64,000 bases of DNA from Planctomycetota bacterium (GCA_022705325.1 JAKJER010000003.1:62001-126000); one strand, 5' to 3'; positions 17,899 to 27,419 are shown, counted from the first letter of the stretch. Made by a program: numbers and translations. Notes: generated from the letters alone by a model not told the origin.

Positions 17899-20800
17899 AT
17901 GAACAGACCCGCCCGCCTCCTCCTCGTCCTGGCCGCCGCTTGCCTGTTGCCTGTGTCGTCATTCGCCGCCACCCAGAACGTCGGCCTGCGGTCGCACACC
18001 ATCAAGGTGGACATCACCGGCTGCGTCGCCACCACCACGCTCGAACAGGTGTGGGTGAACTACACCAACCAACAGCAGGAGGCGGTCTTCCGCTTCCGCC
18101 TGCCGGTGGAGGCGGCCGCCCACGACCTGGTGCTGTGGGTCGAGGGCAAACGGACGCCGGCCGAGGTGCTGCCCCGTGTGACGGCGGAGGAGATCTACCG
18201 CCAGATCCGCGAGCAGCGCCGCGACCCGGCCCTGCTGACCAGCCTGGGCGGAGGACGGTGGCAACTCCGCATATTCCCTTTGCCGCCCAAAGGCACGCAG
18301 AAGGTGCAAATCGTGGCCAGCCAGCTCCTGCGGCTGAATGATGGCTGGCTGACGTTCGACTGCCTGCGGGAGGACGGAGGGTCGACGGTCGAGACCGCCA
18401 ACGATTTCGACTTCACCGCAGAGCTGCGGGTACCCGGCGGGGTGAAGGACCTGCTCTGCGTGGATCTGGAGTTGGGTGTCCAGCGGGAGGCTGATGCCCC
18501 CTGGATACTGGGCGCTCGCTGCGAAGACTGGCCGGTCAGCAGGCCCGTTAACCTGAGCCTCAAGCCCGCCTCCACTCCGCCGGATGTGCTGGTGCTGCCG
18601 ACAAAAGGCGGTGGGGGGTACTTCGCCACCGTCCTGCCCGCCCCGCCCGCACCGACGCCCACCGGCGGGCGGAGCGCCGTCCTGGTGCTGGACGTCTCGG
18701 AGTCAATGCGGGGTGACGCCTTCACCGCCTCCCGCAAGGCCCTGCTGGACGCTCTCCAGGGCCTCACGCCCCAGGACAAGTTTGCCGTCGTCATCGCCGG
18801 CACCGAGCCCTCGCGATGGAAGGACAAGCTGGTCCAGGCCACCGACGACAACAAGGCGGCCGCTACGCTATACCTGCTGGACTTCCGCCCGGCTGGGGCG
18901 ACCGACCTGGCCGGAGCCCTGCGCGCGGCGGTTGCCTACCCGGCCGATGAGCAACAGAAGCTGAACGTCGTCATTGTCACTGACGCCGCGGATCGCGTGG
19001 CTTGCCGCCCGGCCAGCTCGCCCGCGGCCAAACCCAAACCGGGCGCCCAGACGCCGCCCTTCGCTCCGCCGGCCCATGTCCGCCTGTACGCCCTCCTGCT
19101 GGGCCAAGCCCGAGAACTGGAGAAGCTCGCCGCCACAACGGGGGGCGAAGCATGGAGGGCCGCCGGACCCGACGACCTGCCCAGGCTGGCGGCCCGCCTG
19201 ACCGCACACATCCAGAACCCCCTCCCGGCCTGCGAGTGCAAGATCGCGACTGTCCAGGGGCAAATCGAGCAGACAGCCGCCTCCGAGCCGGGCAAACAGA
19301 AGGAACTGGTGCTGGCGGGACGATTCGTCGGGCAGGCCCGCGGTGAGGCCATCCTCTCCGCCACAGCCGACGGGAAGCCCAGACAGGTCCGTCACAAGCT
19401 GGATCTGGTCGCCGCTGCTTCCGCCGCCGCCTGGGCTGGGCCCAACCTGGTCAAGATCTGGGCCCACCTGGCCGGCGTCCAGATGGCTCGCGAACTCCGC
19501 GCTGGCGAGCCCAAGATCGAGGACCTCGATGCCTTGCTCCGCCACAGCCGACAGCACCGCGTCGTGACGCCCATGACGGCCATGCTCGTGCTCGAAAAGG
19601 ATGCGGATTACATCACGCGCGGCATCCAGCGCCAGCTCTCACGCCTCCGGGCGGGGACTTTCTGGGAGGTCGAGGAGAACGTATTCCGCACCCAGGGCAC
19701 ACCGGAACTCACCGAATCGAACCGGCGCAGCCACGAGTCGGCCTTCGCCCGGGCCGCCGATCTAGAAAGGGAGGGAAGGTACGAGCAGGCCGCCGACGTG
19801 CTGTCCGACGAGCCGTTCCAAACGTTCGAGACAGCCAGCCAGGCGGCCCGGCTGCGGGAATTCGCCAGGCTGCGCCGGTCAATCGAGCAGCGCCGGCGTC
19901 CCGGCCCGAAATGGACATTGGAGCACTCCTGGGAACTGGCGATGGCCTGCGAGGGCCCGCTGGAGTACCCGCCCGCTCAGATGGACGAGAACACCAAGAC
20001 AATCGTCCAGGTGGAACACCTGGCCGGGCGGCAACAGGATCAGGCCGTCCGCAAGAAGCTCCAGCAGCAGATCAACAGGGTGGGCTTCGACGAAGTCCAA
20101 CTGTCCGATGCGCTCGCCTTCCTGCGAGACACCAGCGGTCTGAACATCCACGTCAAATGGTTGGCGCTAACGCTGGTGGGGGTAGACAAAACGACGCCGG
20201 TCCAGGTGGACTTGCGCAACGTGACGGTCGAGAAAGCCCTGCGGACGATTCTCGATGACGCGTCGGGATCGGCTTCGGAGGAATCCAGGTTGCAGTACCG
20301 CCTGGAGGAAGGGGTGCTGACGATCTCCACGCGTCAGGACCTGAACCAGAAGACGGTGTCGCGGATCTACGACGTCCGCGATCTGGTGGCTCCGCAGCCG
20401 GTGCCACGGTTCTTCGCGGCTCAGCAGCGGTGGCCCCGCGACCGCATGGGCCCGACCTGGGGCCGGGGCGCTCTGTTCGACGAAGAGATCACTCGCACCG
20501 GAAGCGGCAACAGCGGGCTGTTCGGCGAGGTGGACGACGGCAGCCGGGAAGAGACCCTGTTCGAGGACGCCCGCCTGGGGGAGAGTAGCTCGGAGAGAGG
20601 CATCTTGCTGGAACCGGACACCCCCAACGACGAACCCGGTGAGGCCGGCTTGGTAGGCGCGATTGCCGCAAGGCGGTGGCGGTGGATCCCGTCCTCACGA
20701 TTAGCGATGGAGTCGCAGCCCCTGGACAGGCTGATCCGCGAATTGATTGACCCGCAGAACTGGCGGTGGGCCGGCGGGACGGTGGGATCGCTTCATCACT

Positions 20801-21288
20801 TCAACGGGTTGCTGATCGTACAGCAGACGCCGGAGAACCACGACGCAATCGAGGCGTTGCTGGCCGAGTTGCGCAGCTACCGCCCTTCGCCACGTCAGGC
20901 GCCCGCTACTGGGATGCCCGAGCAGATGTTCAGTTCGCGCGGGCAACTCATGCCCTGGGTGCTGGCCCTGATCGAACGGGTGCGGAGCGGCAAGCTCTCC
21001 CCCTTTTCGTCCGTGGTGGTCAGGAAGATCGACGGCCGGACCTTCGCGGGTATCGGCGGGTTCTGGTTCGACACGCGCCTGACTGAGCAGACTCGCGTGA
21101 TCCCCGTCTCCCGTTACAGCCCCGCCGACGAGGTGCTCCAGATGCAGGGGCAGGCCTATGCCCGGTGGCTGGGCGAGGACCTGGTCGTGGTGGCCCTGGA
21201 TTCGCGGACCGCCGTCGTCATGAGCCAGTGGGGCATTGCCAGAGACGATCACCCGGACGTTCAGGCCGTCCTGGCGGCGATGAAGTGA
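17899..21288 (+). CDS. VIT-VWA protein fused to secretin-like C-terminal domains
   Basis: 1129 aa; AAGGAG 6 nt before ATG 17899. Signal peptide 1-23 (LLLVLAAACLLPVSSFA). Residues about 25-170 are a vault inter-alpha-trypsin (VIT) domain (VRF-like FRFRLPVEAAAHDLVLWVEG, VTAEEIYRQI). Residues about 258-440 are a von Willebrand A domain with metal-site DVSES and the later ATDLAGAL. A helical region with charged repeats follows. Residues about 715-840 look like the secretin/TonB short N-terminal fold (FDEVQLSDALAFLRDTSGLNI, LRNVTVEKALRTILDDASG, then YDVRDLV). Residues about 935-1000 resemble the planctomycete secretin-like repeat (LIRELIDPQNW, GSLHHFNGLLIVQQTPENH). Function is unknown; an envelope protein binding partners through metal-dependent VWA contacts is inferred. 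Confidence 0.85.
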   Translation: MNRPARLLLVLAAACLLPVSSFAATQNVGLRSHTIKVDITGCVATTTLEQVWVNYTNQQQEAVFRFRLPVEAAAHDLVLWVEGKRTPAEVLPRVTAEEIYRQIREQRRDPALLTSLGGGRWQLRIFPLPPKGTQKVQIVASQLLRLNDGWLTFDCLREDGGSTVETANDFDFTAELRVPGGVKDLLCVDLELGVQREADAPWILGARCEDWPVSRPVNLSLKPASTPPDVLVLPTKGGGGYFATVLPAPPAPTPTGGRSAVLVLDVSESMRGDAFTASRKALLDALQGLTPQDKFAVVIAGTEPSRWKDKLVQATDDNKAAATLYLLDFRPAGATDLAGALRAAVAYPADEQQKLNVVIVTDAADRVACRPASSPAAKPKPGAQTPPFAPPAHVRLYALLLGQARELEKLAATTGGEAWRAAGPDDLPRLAARLTAHIQNPLPACECKIATVQGQIEQTAASEPGKQKELVLAGRFVGQARGEAILSATADGKPRQVRHKLDLVAAASAAAWAGPNLVKIWAHLAGVQMARELRAGEPKIEDLDALLRHSRQHRVVTPMTAMLVLEKDADYITRGIQRQLSRLRAGTFWEVEENVFRTQGTPELTESNRRSHESAFARAADLEREGRYEQAADVLSDEPFQTFETASQAARLREFARLRRSIEQRRRPGPKWTLEHSWELAMACEGPLEYPPAQMDENTKTIVQVEHLAGRQQDQAVRKKLQQQINRVGFDEVQLSDALAFLRDTSGLNIHVKWLALTLVGVDKTTPVQVDLRNVTVEKALRTILDDASGSASEESRLQYRLEEGVLTISTRQDLNQKTVSRIYDVRDLVAPQPVPRFFAAQQRWPRDRMGPTWGRGALFDEEITRTGSGNSGLFGEVDDGSREETLFEDARLGESSSERGILLEPDTPNDEPGEAGLVGAIAARRWRWIPSSRLAMESQPLDRLIRELIDPQNWRWAGGTVGSLHHFNGLLIVQQTPENHDAIEALLAELRSYRPSPRQAPATGMPEQMFSSRGQLMPWVLALIERVRSGKLSPFSSVVVRKIDGRTFAGIGGFWFDTRLTEQTRVIPVSRYSPADEVLQMQGQAYARWLGEDLVVVALDSRTAVVMSQWGIARDDHPDVQAVLAAMK

Positions 21289-21307
21289 ACGCTCCTGGCC
21301 TGCCGGG

Positions 21308-23326
21308 CTAGTCGATCCGCAGTTCGAGTTTGCCGATCGTGCCGCGGAAGCGGTTGGGCACTTCGTACTCGCCCACGGGCTGGACCAGGTCGCTGCCGAT
21401 CTGGAGCGAGTCGCCGGGGTTGGCGGCCAGCGGGCCGGCAGCCTTGTCCGCGGCCACCTCCTTGCGGTCGATCCGCAGCGTGAGCTTTCCATCGCGGGCC
21501 AGCGAGGCCTCGATCACGCCCTTGCCGCCTTCCAGCGGCGCGGGGGCCTGGATCGTCGTCCGCTTCCAGTCCACGCACACCGAGAAGGTCGCCTTGCCCT
21601 CGCGGAGAAAGAGGCTGTAGCCGTGGCGGTTGCCGCCGTGGGCCAGCACCACGCCCGAAGGCGTTTCGCTTGCGATCTCCGCCCAGACGGTGATGCCCCG
21701 CCCGGCCACCGCGGGCGCCTTGTCGCGAGGCACGCACAGGCCGTCCGTCCGGCCGTCGAAGACCCACGTCTCGTCGATCTCGCGCCGCACCGGCTTGGCG
21801 CCTTTTCGCCCGGCCAGGCGGGCCAGCGCGGGCAGGTCCAGGATCGTTGTCTTGCGCTTGGGCGGCGTGGCGGGCTGGCCGTCGGGCGAAATGATCCCCT
21901 TGACCGGATCGTAGCCGATGGAGGCGAAGTCGATACCCTCCCACTCGCCCGGCAGGTCGGGCAGCGTCTGGCGCCAGGCCAGCAGCCGCTGCCGCATGGC
22001 CGCCGCCACCTCGGGCTTGCTGCTGGCGAGGTCCTTCCGCTCGCTGGGGTCGTCGGCCAAGTTGAAGAGCTGCGCCCCGCCCGCGTCCTGGTTCATCAGG
22101 AGCTTGTAGTCGCCCTCGCGCATGGCCAGCGGCGGGCTGATGAAGTCCTTGTTCCCGGGCCGCAGGTAGCCCTCGCGCCGCCCGTACTCCCAGAAGATGG
22201 GCTTCTTTCGCCGCACGGGCTTGCCCAGGAAGGCCTCGCTGAGGTCCTCGCCGTCGAGGTTGTCCGGCACGTCGATGCCGACCAGCTTGCACAGCGTGGG
22301 CGTCATGTCCATGGCTGCCCCCACGGTCCGCTCGTCGGTCCGCCCGGCCGGCACCCGGCCCGGCCAGCGGACGATGAACGGCATGTGGATGCCGCCCTCG
22401 TACAGGCTCCACTTGCGTCCGAAGTACGGCCCGGTGAAGCCCGGAGGCGTGAAGCCCTTGGCGTAGTAGCTGGCCCAGTCGGTGGGCCCATTGTCGGAGG
22501 TGAAGACGATCAGTGTCCGCTCGGCCAGGTGGAGCTTGTCCACCTCGTCCACGAGCCGCCCGATCTGGCGGTCCATCTCTTCCAGCACGGCAAAGAATTT
22601 TGCCTCGAACGGGTTCTTTGTTACGTCCTTCCACTTCGCCTCCGCACCTGGCGCGGGCTGATGGGCGTCGTGGACGTCGTTGGGGAACAAGCGGAGGAAG
22701 AACGGGCGATCCTTGTGGCGGCGGATGAAGTCGATCGAGCGGTCCACGTAGGTCTGCGTCCAGGTGTGCTTGGGGCCCTCGACGCGCGGCCCCATGCCCT
22801 CGAAGTTCACCAGGTGCTCGTCGAACCCGTAGGCCGACGGCAGCGGCGCATCCTGTACGTCTCGCCCGCCGCCCATGTGCCACTTGCCGAAGTGCGCCGT
22901 CGCGTAGCCGGCCTTCTTGAACGCCGAGCCGATGGTGAACACGTGCGGGCTCAGGAAATCGGCCATGCCGCGCCGCCGATTGGCCGAGCGAGCGGCCAGG
23001 TACGAGTGGATCAGATGGCGGGCTGGGTACTGGCCCGTCGTCAGCGCCACCCGCGAGGGCGAGCAGATGGGCGAATTCACGTAGAACTGCGTGAAGCGCA
23101 TCCCTCCCGCGGCCAGGCGGTCGATGTTCGGCGTCTTGAGCTTCGGGTTGCCGAAGCACGACGGATCGGCGAAGCCCATGTCGTCGATAAAGATGAAGAT
23201 GACGTTCGGCCGCGATGCAGCCGGCGGTGTTTCCGCCCAGAGCGGCAGGACGTGGCGAATCGCGCCCGCGGCAAGGCCGGCGGCGGAGGCTCTCAGTACG
23301 ATTCGGCGGGTGAGGTATTTGCTCAT
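21308..23326 (-). CDS. Tat-exported sulfatase with C-terminal LamG-like domain
   Basis: 672 aa. A twin-arginine signal (LTRRIVLRASAAGLAAGAI) precedes RPNVIFIFIDDMGFADPSCFGN, which carries the metal-site aspartates. The active-site signature is C88-S-P-S-R followed by VALTTGQYPAR, of the formylglycine type. GKWHMGG and TSDNGPTDWAS (DN metal site) follow. From about residue 500 a concanavalin-A/LamG-like beta-sandwich is fused (ETWVFDGRTDGLCVPRD, GVVLAHGGNRHGYSLFLREGK, FRGTIGKLELRID), as in proteins that bind extended glycans. It is convergent with the VIT-VWA gene (19 nt apart). Together with the sulfatase at 14630 it points to a sulfated polysaccharide as food. Confidence 0.92.
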   Translation of the reverse strand: MSKYLTRRIVLRASAAGLAAGAIRHVLPLWAETPPAASRPNVIFIFIDDMGFADPSCFGNPKLKTPNIDRLAAGGMRFTQFYVNSPICSPSRVALTTGQYPARHLIHSYLAARSANRRRGMADFLSPHVFTIGSAFKKAGYATAHFGKWHMGGGRDVQDAPLPSAYGFDEHLVNFEGMGPRVEGPKHTWTQTYVDRSIDFIRRHKDRPFFLRLFPNDVHDAHQPAPGAEAKWKDVTKNPFEAKFFAVLEEMDRQIGRLVDEVDKLHLAERTLIVFTSDNGPTDWASYYAKGFTPPGFTGPYFGRKWSLYEGGIHMPFIVRWPGRVPAGRTDERTVGAAMDMTPTLCKLVGIDVPDNLDGEDLSEAFLGKPVRRKKPIFWEYGRREGYLRPGNKDFISPPLAMREGDYKLLMNQDAGGAQLFNLADDPSERKDLASSKPEVAAAMRQRLLAWRQTLPDLPGEWEGIDFASIGYDPVKGIISPDGQPATPPKRKTTILDLPALARLAGRKGAKPVRREIDETWVFDGRTDGLCVPRDKAPAVAGRGITVWAEIASETPSGVVLAHGGNRHGYSLFLREGKATFSVCVDWKRTTIQAPAPLEGGKGVIEASLARDGKLTLRIDRKEVAADKAAGPLAANPGDSLQIGSDLVQPVGEYEVPNRFRGTIGKLELRID

Positions 23327-23347
23327 GCGTAGCCTATCAAGGTCTTG

Positions 23348-24187
23348 TTACCATCTGGTCAGCCCGGAGACGGCGGCCCACACTCTCCACAAATCCCTCG
23401 GGGCTTCCGGGAAGTCCTCGCTTGGCGCAAGGAAATAGAGATGCAGCTTTCCTTCCTTCCTGATTTCGAAAAGGAATTCCTCCCCTTCACATCTGTAGTG
23501 ACCGGAGGGCACGACTCGCACCACACGGTCAGCAGTGCGCCATCTATCGGGCAGCTTCTGCAACTCGTCGGGCCCCAAGCGAAGCCGCTTCTCGGGACCG
23601 CGATCAATGCAGGACCAATCCCCGCTGCGATACATCCTGAGAAGCAGCCAAATCGGGTAGAGCTCACGCGCGTCAAGCCGATTCTGACCGGTGAGAATTC
23701 CCAACGACATAACATCGTCGTGAAACTGACTGTGCTGCCCCCGCGACCTGGAGGCCAAGAGCCGTACGAATGTCAGATCATTCTCATTTGCCTTCTCATG
23801 GCGCACCAAGCCGGGGGCCGACTCTCGCATCAAGTTGACCACCTTCGTGATCTCCGGTGGAGTCGCCAGCGGCGACATGTGCAGCAGGGCGTATGCACGG
23901 CGGACGCCCGCCCAGTCGACCTCCACCGTGTAGTTGTCCAGGACGGGGGATTGATATGAGCCCGTTTCCAGGTTCGCCGTCAGGGCGCCCACACTCTGCC
24001 TTAGCCGGCTTGCCACTGCCGCGGGAATCGCACGTGTCCCTTGGGTATCCCGCAATCGAGCCTCTTGCCCGGTGAACGTGATGGTCACGTGTTCACACGA
24101 GCTCAGCGACCGCAGAATGAGCCTGTCCGTGCGGGAGCACCCCGCAAGGCAACCTATCACCACCAGAAGTGGAAGGTATCGTTTCAC
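23348..24187 (-). CDS. Predicted lipoprotein of unknown function
   Basis: 279 aa. GTG at 24187 is preceded by GGGAGAGC and begins VKRYLPLLVVIGCLAGCSRTD, a signal peptide with lipobox LAGC, so the mature protein would be acylated on that cysteine. The frame is open farther upstream, but the extra translation is just the intergenic repeat. The body (about 260 aa) has no motif I recognise. It contains a central acidic/helical region and several tryptophans near the end (RDLWRVWAAVSGLTRW). G+C is lower than in the flanking sulfatase. It follows the GDSL esterase in the same direction and precedes the sulfatase by 21 nt, so it may be in one transcript with the sulfatase. Confidence 0.68.
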   Translation of the reverse strand: MKRYLPLLVVIGCLAGCSRTDRLILRSLSSCEHVTITFTGQEARLRDTQGTRAIPAAVASRLRQSVGALTANLETGSYQSPVLDNYTVEVDWAGVRRAYALLHMSPLATPPEITKVVNLMRESAPGLVRHEKANENDLTFVRLLASRSRGQHSQFHDDVMSLGILTGQNRLDARELYPIWLLLRMYRSGDWSCIDRGPEKRLRLGPDELQKLPDRWRTADRVVRVVPSGHYRCEGEEFLFEIRKEGKLHLYFLAPSEDFPEAPRDLWRVWAAVSGLTRW

Positions 24188-24210
24188 GATCAAGCTCTCC
24201 CGCCCATGCA

Positions 24211-24280
24211 CAAATCGACAATCGCAAATCGACAATCGACAATCAAATCCAATCCGCAACCTGCCTGCCGGCAGGCAGGT
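24211..24280. repeat. Microrepeat plus 22-bp perfect palindrome
   Basis: From 24211 to 24244 short units of the form AATCGACAATCG are repeated imperfectly. Bases 24259-24280 form a perfect 22-bp palindrome whose core is CTGCCTGCCGGCAGGCAG. Both lie in the about 100 nt between two minus-strand genes. The hairpin has no T-run, so it is not a classic terminator. Similar motifs are, to my recollection, dispersed intergenic repeats in several bacterial phyla. Confidence 0.75.
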
Positions 24281-24286
24281 CCGCAA

Positions 24287-25156
24287 TCACTTCTCCGCGC
24301 CGCTGAAGTATGCGGTGAGGATCTTGCAGAGGATCTGCTCGCCGGACTCGTTGGCGTGGACGCGGTCGCGGTAGAACGTGTGCGGGTGGAGCTTGCTGGA
24401 GCGGATGTACTGGGCCCACGGCGTGGTCATGTCCAGGTAGCCGCACTTCAGTTCAACCGCCAGAGCCGAAAGCTGCTTGCCCCACTCGCCCGTGCCACTG
24501 TGGCGGGCCTTGGCCAGCTCCTGCTCGCTGCGCGGGTCGGCCGTGCCGAACGTGCCGGTGGCCAGCAGGAACTCCGTCTGGGGCAGGGCCTGGCGGATCT
24601 GTTTGATCACCTCGCGGACGGACTCGATGTCCTTCTGGCTGATCCCGCCGATGAACACCAGGTCCGGCTTGAGCGGGACGATGTTCTTGGCCACCCGGTC
24701 CTCTTCCCTGTAGTGCTGGCAGCCGCCGCCCCCGCGGACGTAGACCGTGCCGCGGATCTTGGCCTTGGGGTACATCTGCTGGACCTTGGCCAGCCAGGCC
24801 GACCGCATGGTGTCGTTGACGATGCTGTCGCCCAGGCCCAGCACGTGCAGCTCGCCTCCCTCGGCCAGCGCCTTGCGGGTGCGCGGCAGGTTGGCCCAGT
24901 CGTTGGCCGGCGGGGTGAACTCGCCCTTGGGCATCTCGGCCTGGATCTTGTCGATCTGGGCGATGGACCGCTGCGGCGTGCCGAACAGGTAGTAGTCCTT
25001 CTCCGGCGCCTGTCCCTTGGTGCGAACGTCCGGGGGGTACTTGGAGGGGAGGCAGCCCTTGTCGGGGAACTTCACCGGCGAGTCGGCCATCATGTCGCCC
25101 AGGACGGGACCGCCGGCCGCCAGGAGAGACACTGCGCAGAGGACGAGAGTTCGCAT
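24287..25156 (-). CDS. Secreted GDSL/SGNH-family esterase
   Basis: 289 aa. The signal peptide MRTLVLCAVSLLAAGGPVLG starts at 25156, with AAGGAG about 9 nt upstream. The SGNH blocks are visible: LGLGDSIVND (GDS, S111), an RGGGGCQHY glycine block, LVFIGGISQKD in place of the usual G-x-N-D, and DRVH (D264, H267) near the C-terminus, all typical of carbohydrate esterases and related hydrolases. It probably removes acyl groups from oligosaccharides or glycans outside the cytoplasm. The substrate is not determined. Its neighbours (lipoprotein and sulfatase) are on the same strand, and the haem-protein genes are divergent. Confidence 0.82.
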   Translation of the reverse strand: MRTLVLCAVSLLAAGGPVLGDMMADSPVKFPDKGCLPSKYPPDVRTKGQAPEKDYYLFGTPQRSIAQIDKIQAEMPKGEFTPPANDWANLPRTRKALAEGGELHVLGLGDSIVNDTMRSAWLAKVQQMYPKAKIRGTVYVRGGGGCQHYREEDRVAKNIVPLKPDLVFIGGISQKDIESVREVIKQIRQALPQTEFLLATGTFGTADPRSEQELAKARHSGTGEWGKQLSALAVELKCGYLDMTTPWAQYIRSSKLHPHTFYRDRVHANESGEQILCKILTAYFSGAEK

Positions 25157-25349
25157 TTCATGGCTCCTTGCACGGCCGCGGCCGCCTGGGTGTCTGGATG
25201 CTGCTACTCCACAAACGCGGCAGCGGGCAGCGCCTTGCGGACATGGTAGCATGGCAGCGCGTGGGCCGGCAAGGCCGGCTCGACGCGTGCGGCGAGTTGC
25301 TCCTTCCGCGACGCTTGTCTGCAATACCGTCCGGGGCGTCCGCGTTTTC

Positions 25350-25409
25350 TTGACAGTCGGTCCTCGGCGTCGATATTTGGCTTGGCTTTCCGTTCGGGGA
25401 CCGTACAAT
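25350..25409 (+). promoter_or_regulatory. Two candidate promoters before the cytochrome cluster
   Basis: TTGACA (25350-25355) with GATATT 16 bp later (25372-25377), and TTGGCT (25382-25387) with TACAAT 16 bp later (25404-25409). The second would start transcription about 36 nt before ATG 25452. Tandem promoters would suit a regulated gene cluster. Confidence 0.5.
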
Positions 25410-25451
25410 GCCTCTCGTGGCATCGACCAAAGTCACAGGAAAGGAACGGTC

Positions 25452-27398
25452 ATGAAGAAGGTTGGACTGCTGTCGCTGGCACTGGTTCTGGTCACGGCCG
25501 GTTGGATCGTCATCGCTCAGCCGGCGGGCGCTCCGAAATACCAGTCTCCGTTTGATCTGGCCTTTTCCCCGGACGGGAAGATGCTGGCCGTTTCCGACCA
25601 CACCGGCGCAGCGGTCGCCATCCTGGACACGGAAACCAGCAAGGTTTCTCAGACGGTCGCCCTGAACGGCGAGCCCACCGGCGTGGCGTGGAAGGCCGAC
25701 GGCTCGGCGGTGTTCGTCGCCGAGTTGGGCGCGGGCACGGTGGCCGAGGTGGACCCCAAGGGCGGCAAGGTGAACCGGCGCCTCAACGTGGGCCCCCGCC
25801 CGGTGGGCCTGGCGCTGGCGGCCAAGAAGAACCTGCTGGTCGTGTGCAACACCGGCACCGACACCGTGAGCATCGTCAACCTGGCTGACGGCAAGGAAAA
25901 GGCCCGCGTCGCCGGCTTCCGCGCCCCGTTCTTCGCGTGCGTGACGCCGGATGAGTCGCTGGCGATCGTCGGCAACCGCCTGCCCGCCGGGGCGGCGACC
26001 GATCCCCAGATGTCGTCCAGCCTCTCGCTGGTCGATCTGGACAAGGGCGCCAAGGTGGCCGACATCCGCCTGCCCGCCGGCGGCGCCTGCCTGCACAAGG
26101 TGGCCGTCTCCAGCGACGGCAAGTGGGTCTATGCCGTTCACACCGTCGGGCGGACCAATCTGCCCACCACGCAGCTCGAGCGAGGCTGGGTCAACACCAA
26201 CGCCATGAGCGTGATCGACCTGGCCAAGAAGGAAGTGTACGCCACGCTCCTGCTGGACCGACCCAGCGAAGGCGCCGCCGACCCGTGGGGCCTGGTTCTG
26301 TCCAAGGACAACAAGACCGCCTACATCTCCCTCAGCGGCGTCCATCAACTTGCCAAGATCGACCTGGAGACCCTGCACAAACTGCTGGCCGGCGAGGTCC
26401 CCAATCCCCCCGCCGCCGCCAACGACCCCTACAAGCGCCGCATCACCGGCATCTGGCTGGAGATCAAGGCCGACCCCAAGAACCGCGCCCAGCTCGTCAA
26501 CGACCTGGCCGCCCTGTACTCGGCCGACCTGATCACGCGCGTCAACATGAGCCCCCGCAACCCCTGGCGCCCCGACGACAAGATCGAGTATGACGTCTTC
26601 GGGCTTCGCGGACTGGACCTGTCCAGCACGGGCAAGCTCGCCACCGCCGGCTACTTCAGCGGCAACGTCCTGATGGTCGACCCGGGCAACCTGAAGACCA
26701 CCACCCAGGTGGCCCTGGGGGCGAAGGCCGCCGAGACCATCACCCGCAAGGGCGAGCGGATCTTCCACGACGCCACGTTCTGCTTCCAGCACTGGCTCTC
26801 GTGCGCGACCTGCCACCCGGACACCCGCGCCGACGCCATGAACTGGGACCTGCTCAACGACGGCATCGGCAACCCCAAGAACACCAAGTCCATGGTCTGG
26901 GCCGACAAGACCCCGCCCAGCATGTCCCTGGGCGTACGGGCGACGATGGAAGTGGCCGCGGCTGCAGGCTTCAAGCACATCCTCTTCCGCCAGGTGGACC
27001 AAGCCGACCTCGACGCCACCATCGCCTATCTGCGCGACCTCAAGCCCCTCCCGAGCCCCTACCTGGAGAACGGCAAGCTGTCGGCCAAGGCCCAGGAAGG
27101 CAAGAAGCTCTTCGAGGACAAGGAAGTGGCCTGTGCCTCCTGCCACCCCGGCCCGCTGTTCACGACCCTGAAGCTGTACGACGTGGGCACCACCGGGCAG
27201 CTCGACCGCGGCGCCAAGGAGTTCGACACGCCCACCCTCATCGAGCTGTGGAAGACCGGCCCGTTCCTGCACGACGGGGCCGCCGCCACCCTCATGGACG
27301 TGCTGACCACCAACAACAAGGGCGACAAGCACGGCAAGACCTCACACCTGTCCCAGCAGCAGAAGGAGGCCCTGGTGGCCTACCTGCTGAGCCTGTGA
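25452..27398 (+). CDS. YVTN beta-propeller fused to dihaem cytochrome c peroxidase-like domain
   Basis: 648 aa. Signal peptide 1-22 (VGLLSLALVLVTAGWIVIA). Residues about 35-400 are YVTN/40-residue propeller repeats (SPFDLAFSPDGKMLAVSDH, LNVGPRPVGLALAAKKNLLVV, WGLVLSKDNKTAYISLSG). Residues about 430-648 hold two c-type haem sites, CATCH (C451) and CASCH (C561), in the order of bacterial dihaem cytochrome c peroxidase/MauG-like proteins, with FDTPTLIELWKTGPFLHDG, the conserved segment around the distal ligand. Periplasmic redox enzyme or electron carrier; peroxidase activity is not proven. A terminator follows immediately (27420-27460), so the two HzsA-like genes downstream need separate transcription or readthrough. 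Confidence 0.87.
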   Translation: MKKVGLLSLALVLVTAGWIVIAQPAGAPKYQSPFDLAFSPDGKMLAVSDHTGAAVAILDTETSKVSQTVALNGEPTGVAWKADGSAVFVAELGAGTVAEVDPKGGKVNRRLNVGPRPVGLALAAKKNLLVVCNTGTDTVSIVNLADGKEKARVAGFRAPFFACVTPDESLAIVGNRLPAGAATDPQMSSSLSLVDLDKGAKVADIRLPAGGACLHKVAVSSDGKWVYAVHTVGRTNLPTTQLERGWVNTNAMSVIDLAKKEVYATLLLDRPSEGAADPWGLVLSKDNKTAYISLSGVHQLAKIDLETLHKLLAGEVPNPPAAANDPYKRRITGIWLEIKADPKNRAQLVNDLAALYSADLITRVNMSPRNPWRPDDKIEYDVFGLRGLDLSSTGKLATAGYFSGNVLMVDPGNLKTTTQVALGAKAAETITRKGERIFHDATFCFQHWLSCATCHPDTRADAMNWDLLNDGIGNPKNTKSMVWADKTPPSMSLGVRATMEVAAAAGFKHILFRQVDQADLDATIAYLRDLKPLPSPYLENGKLSAKAQEGKKLFEDKEVACASCHPGPLFTTLKLYDVGTTGQLDRGAKEFDTPTLIELWKTGPFLHDGAAATLMDVLTTNNKGDKHGKTSHLSQQQKEALVAYLLSL

Positions 27399-27419
27399 CC
27401 GGGCCTGACCACCCGACCC

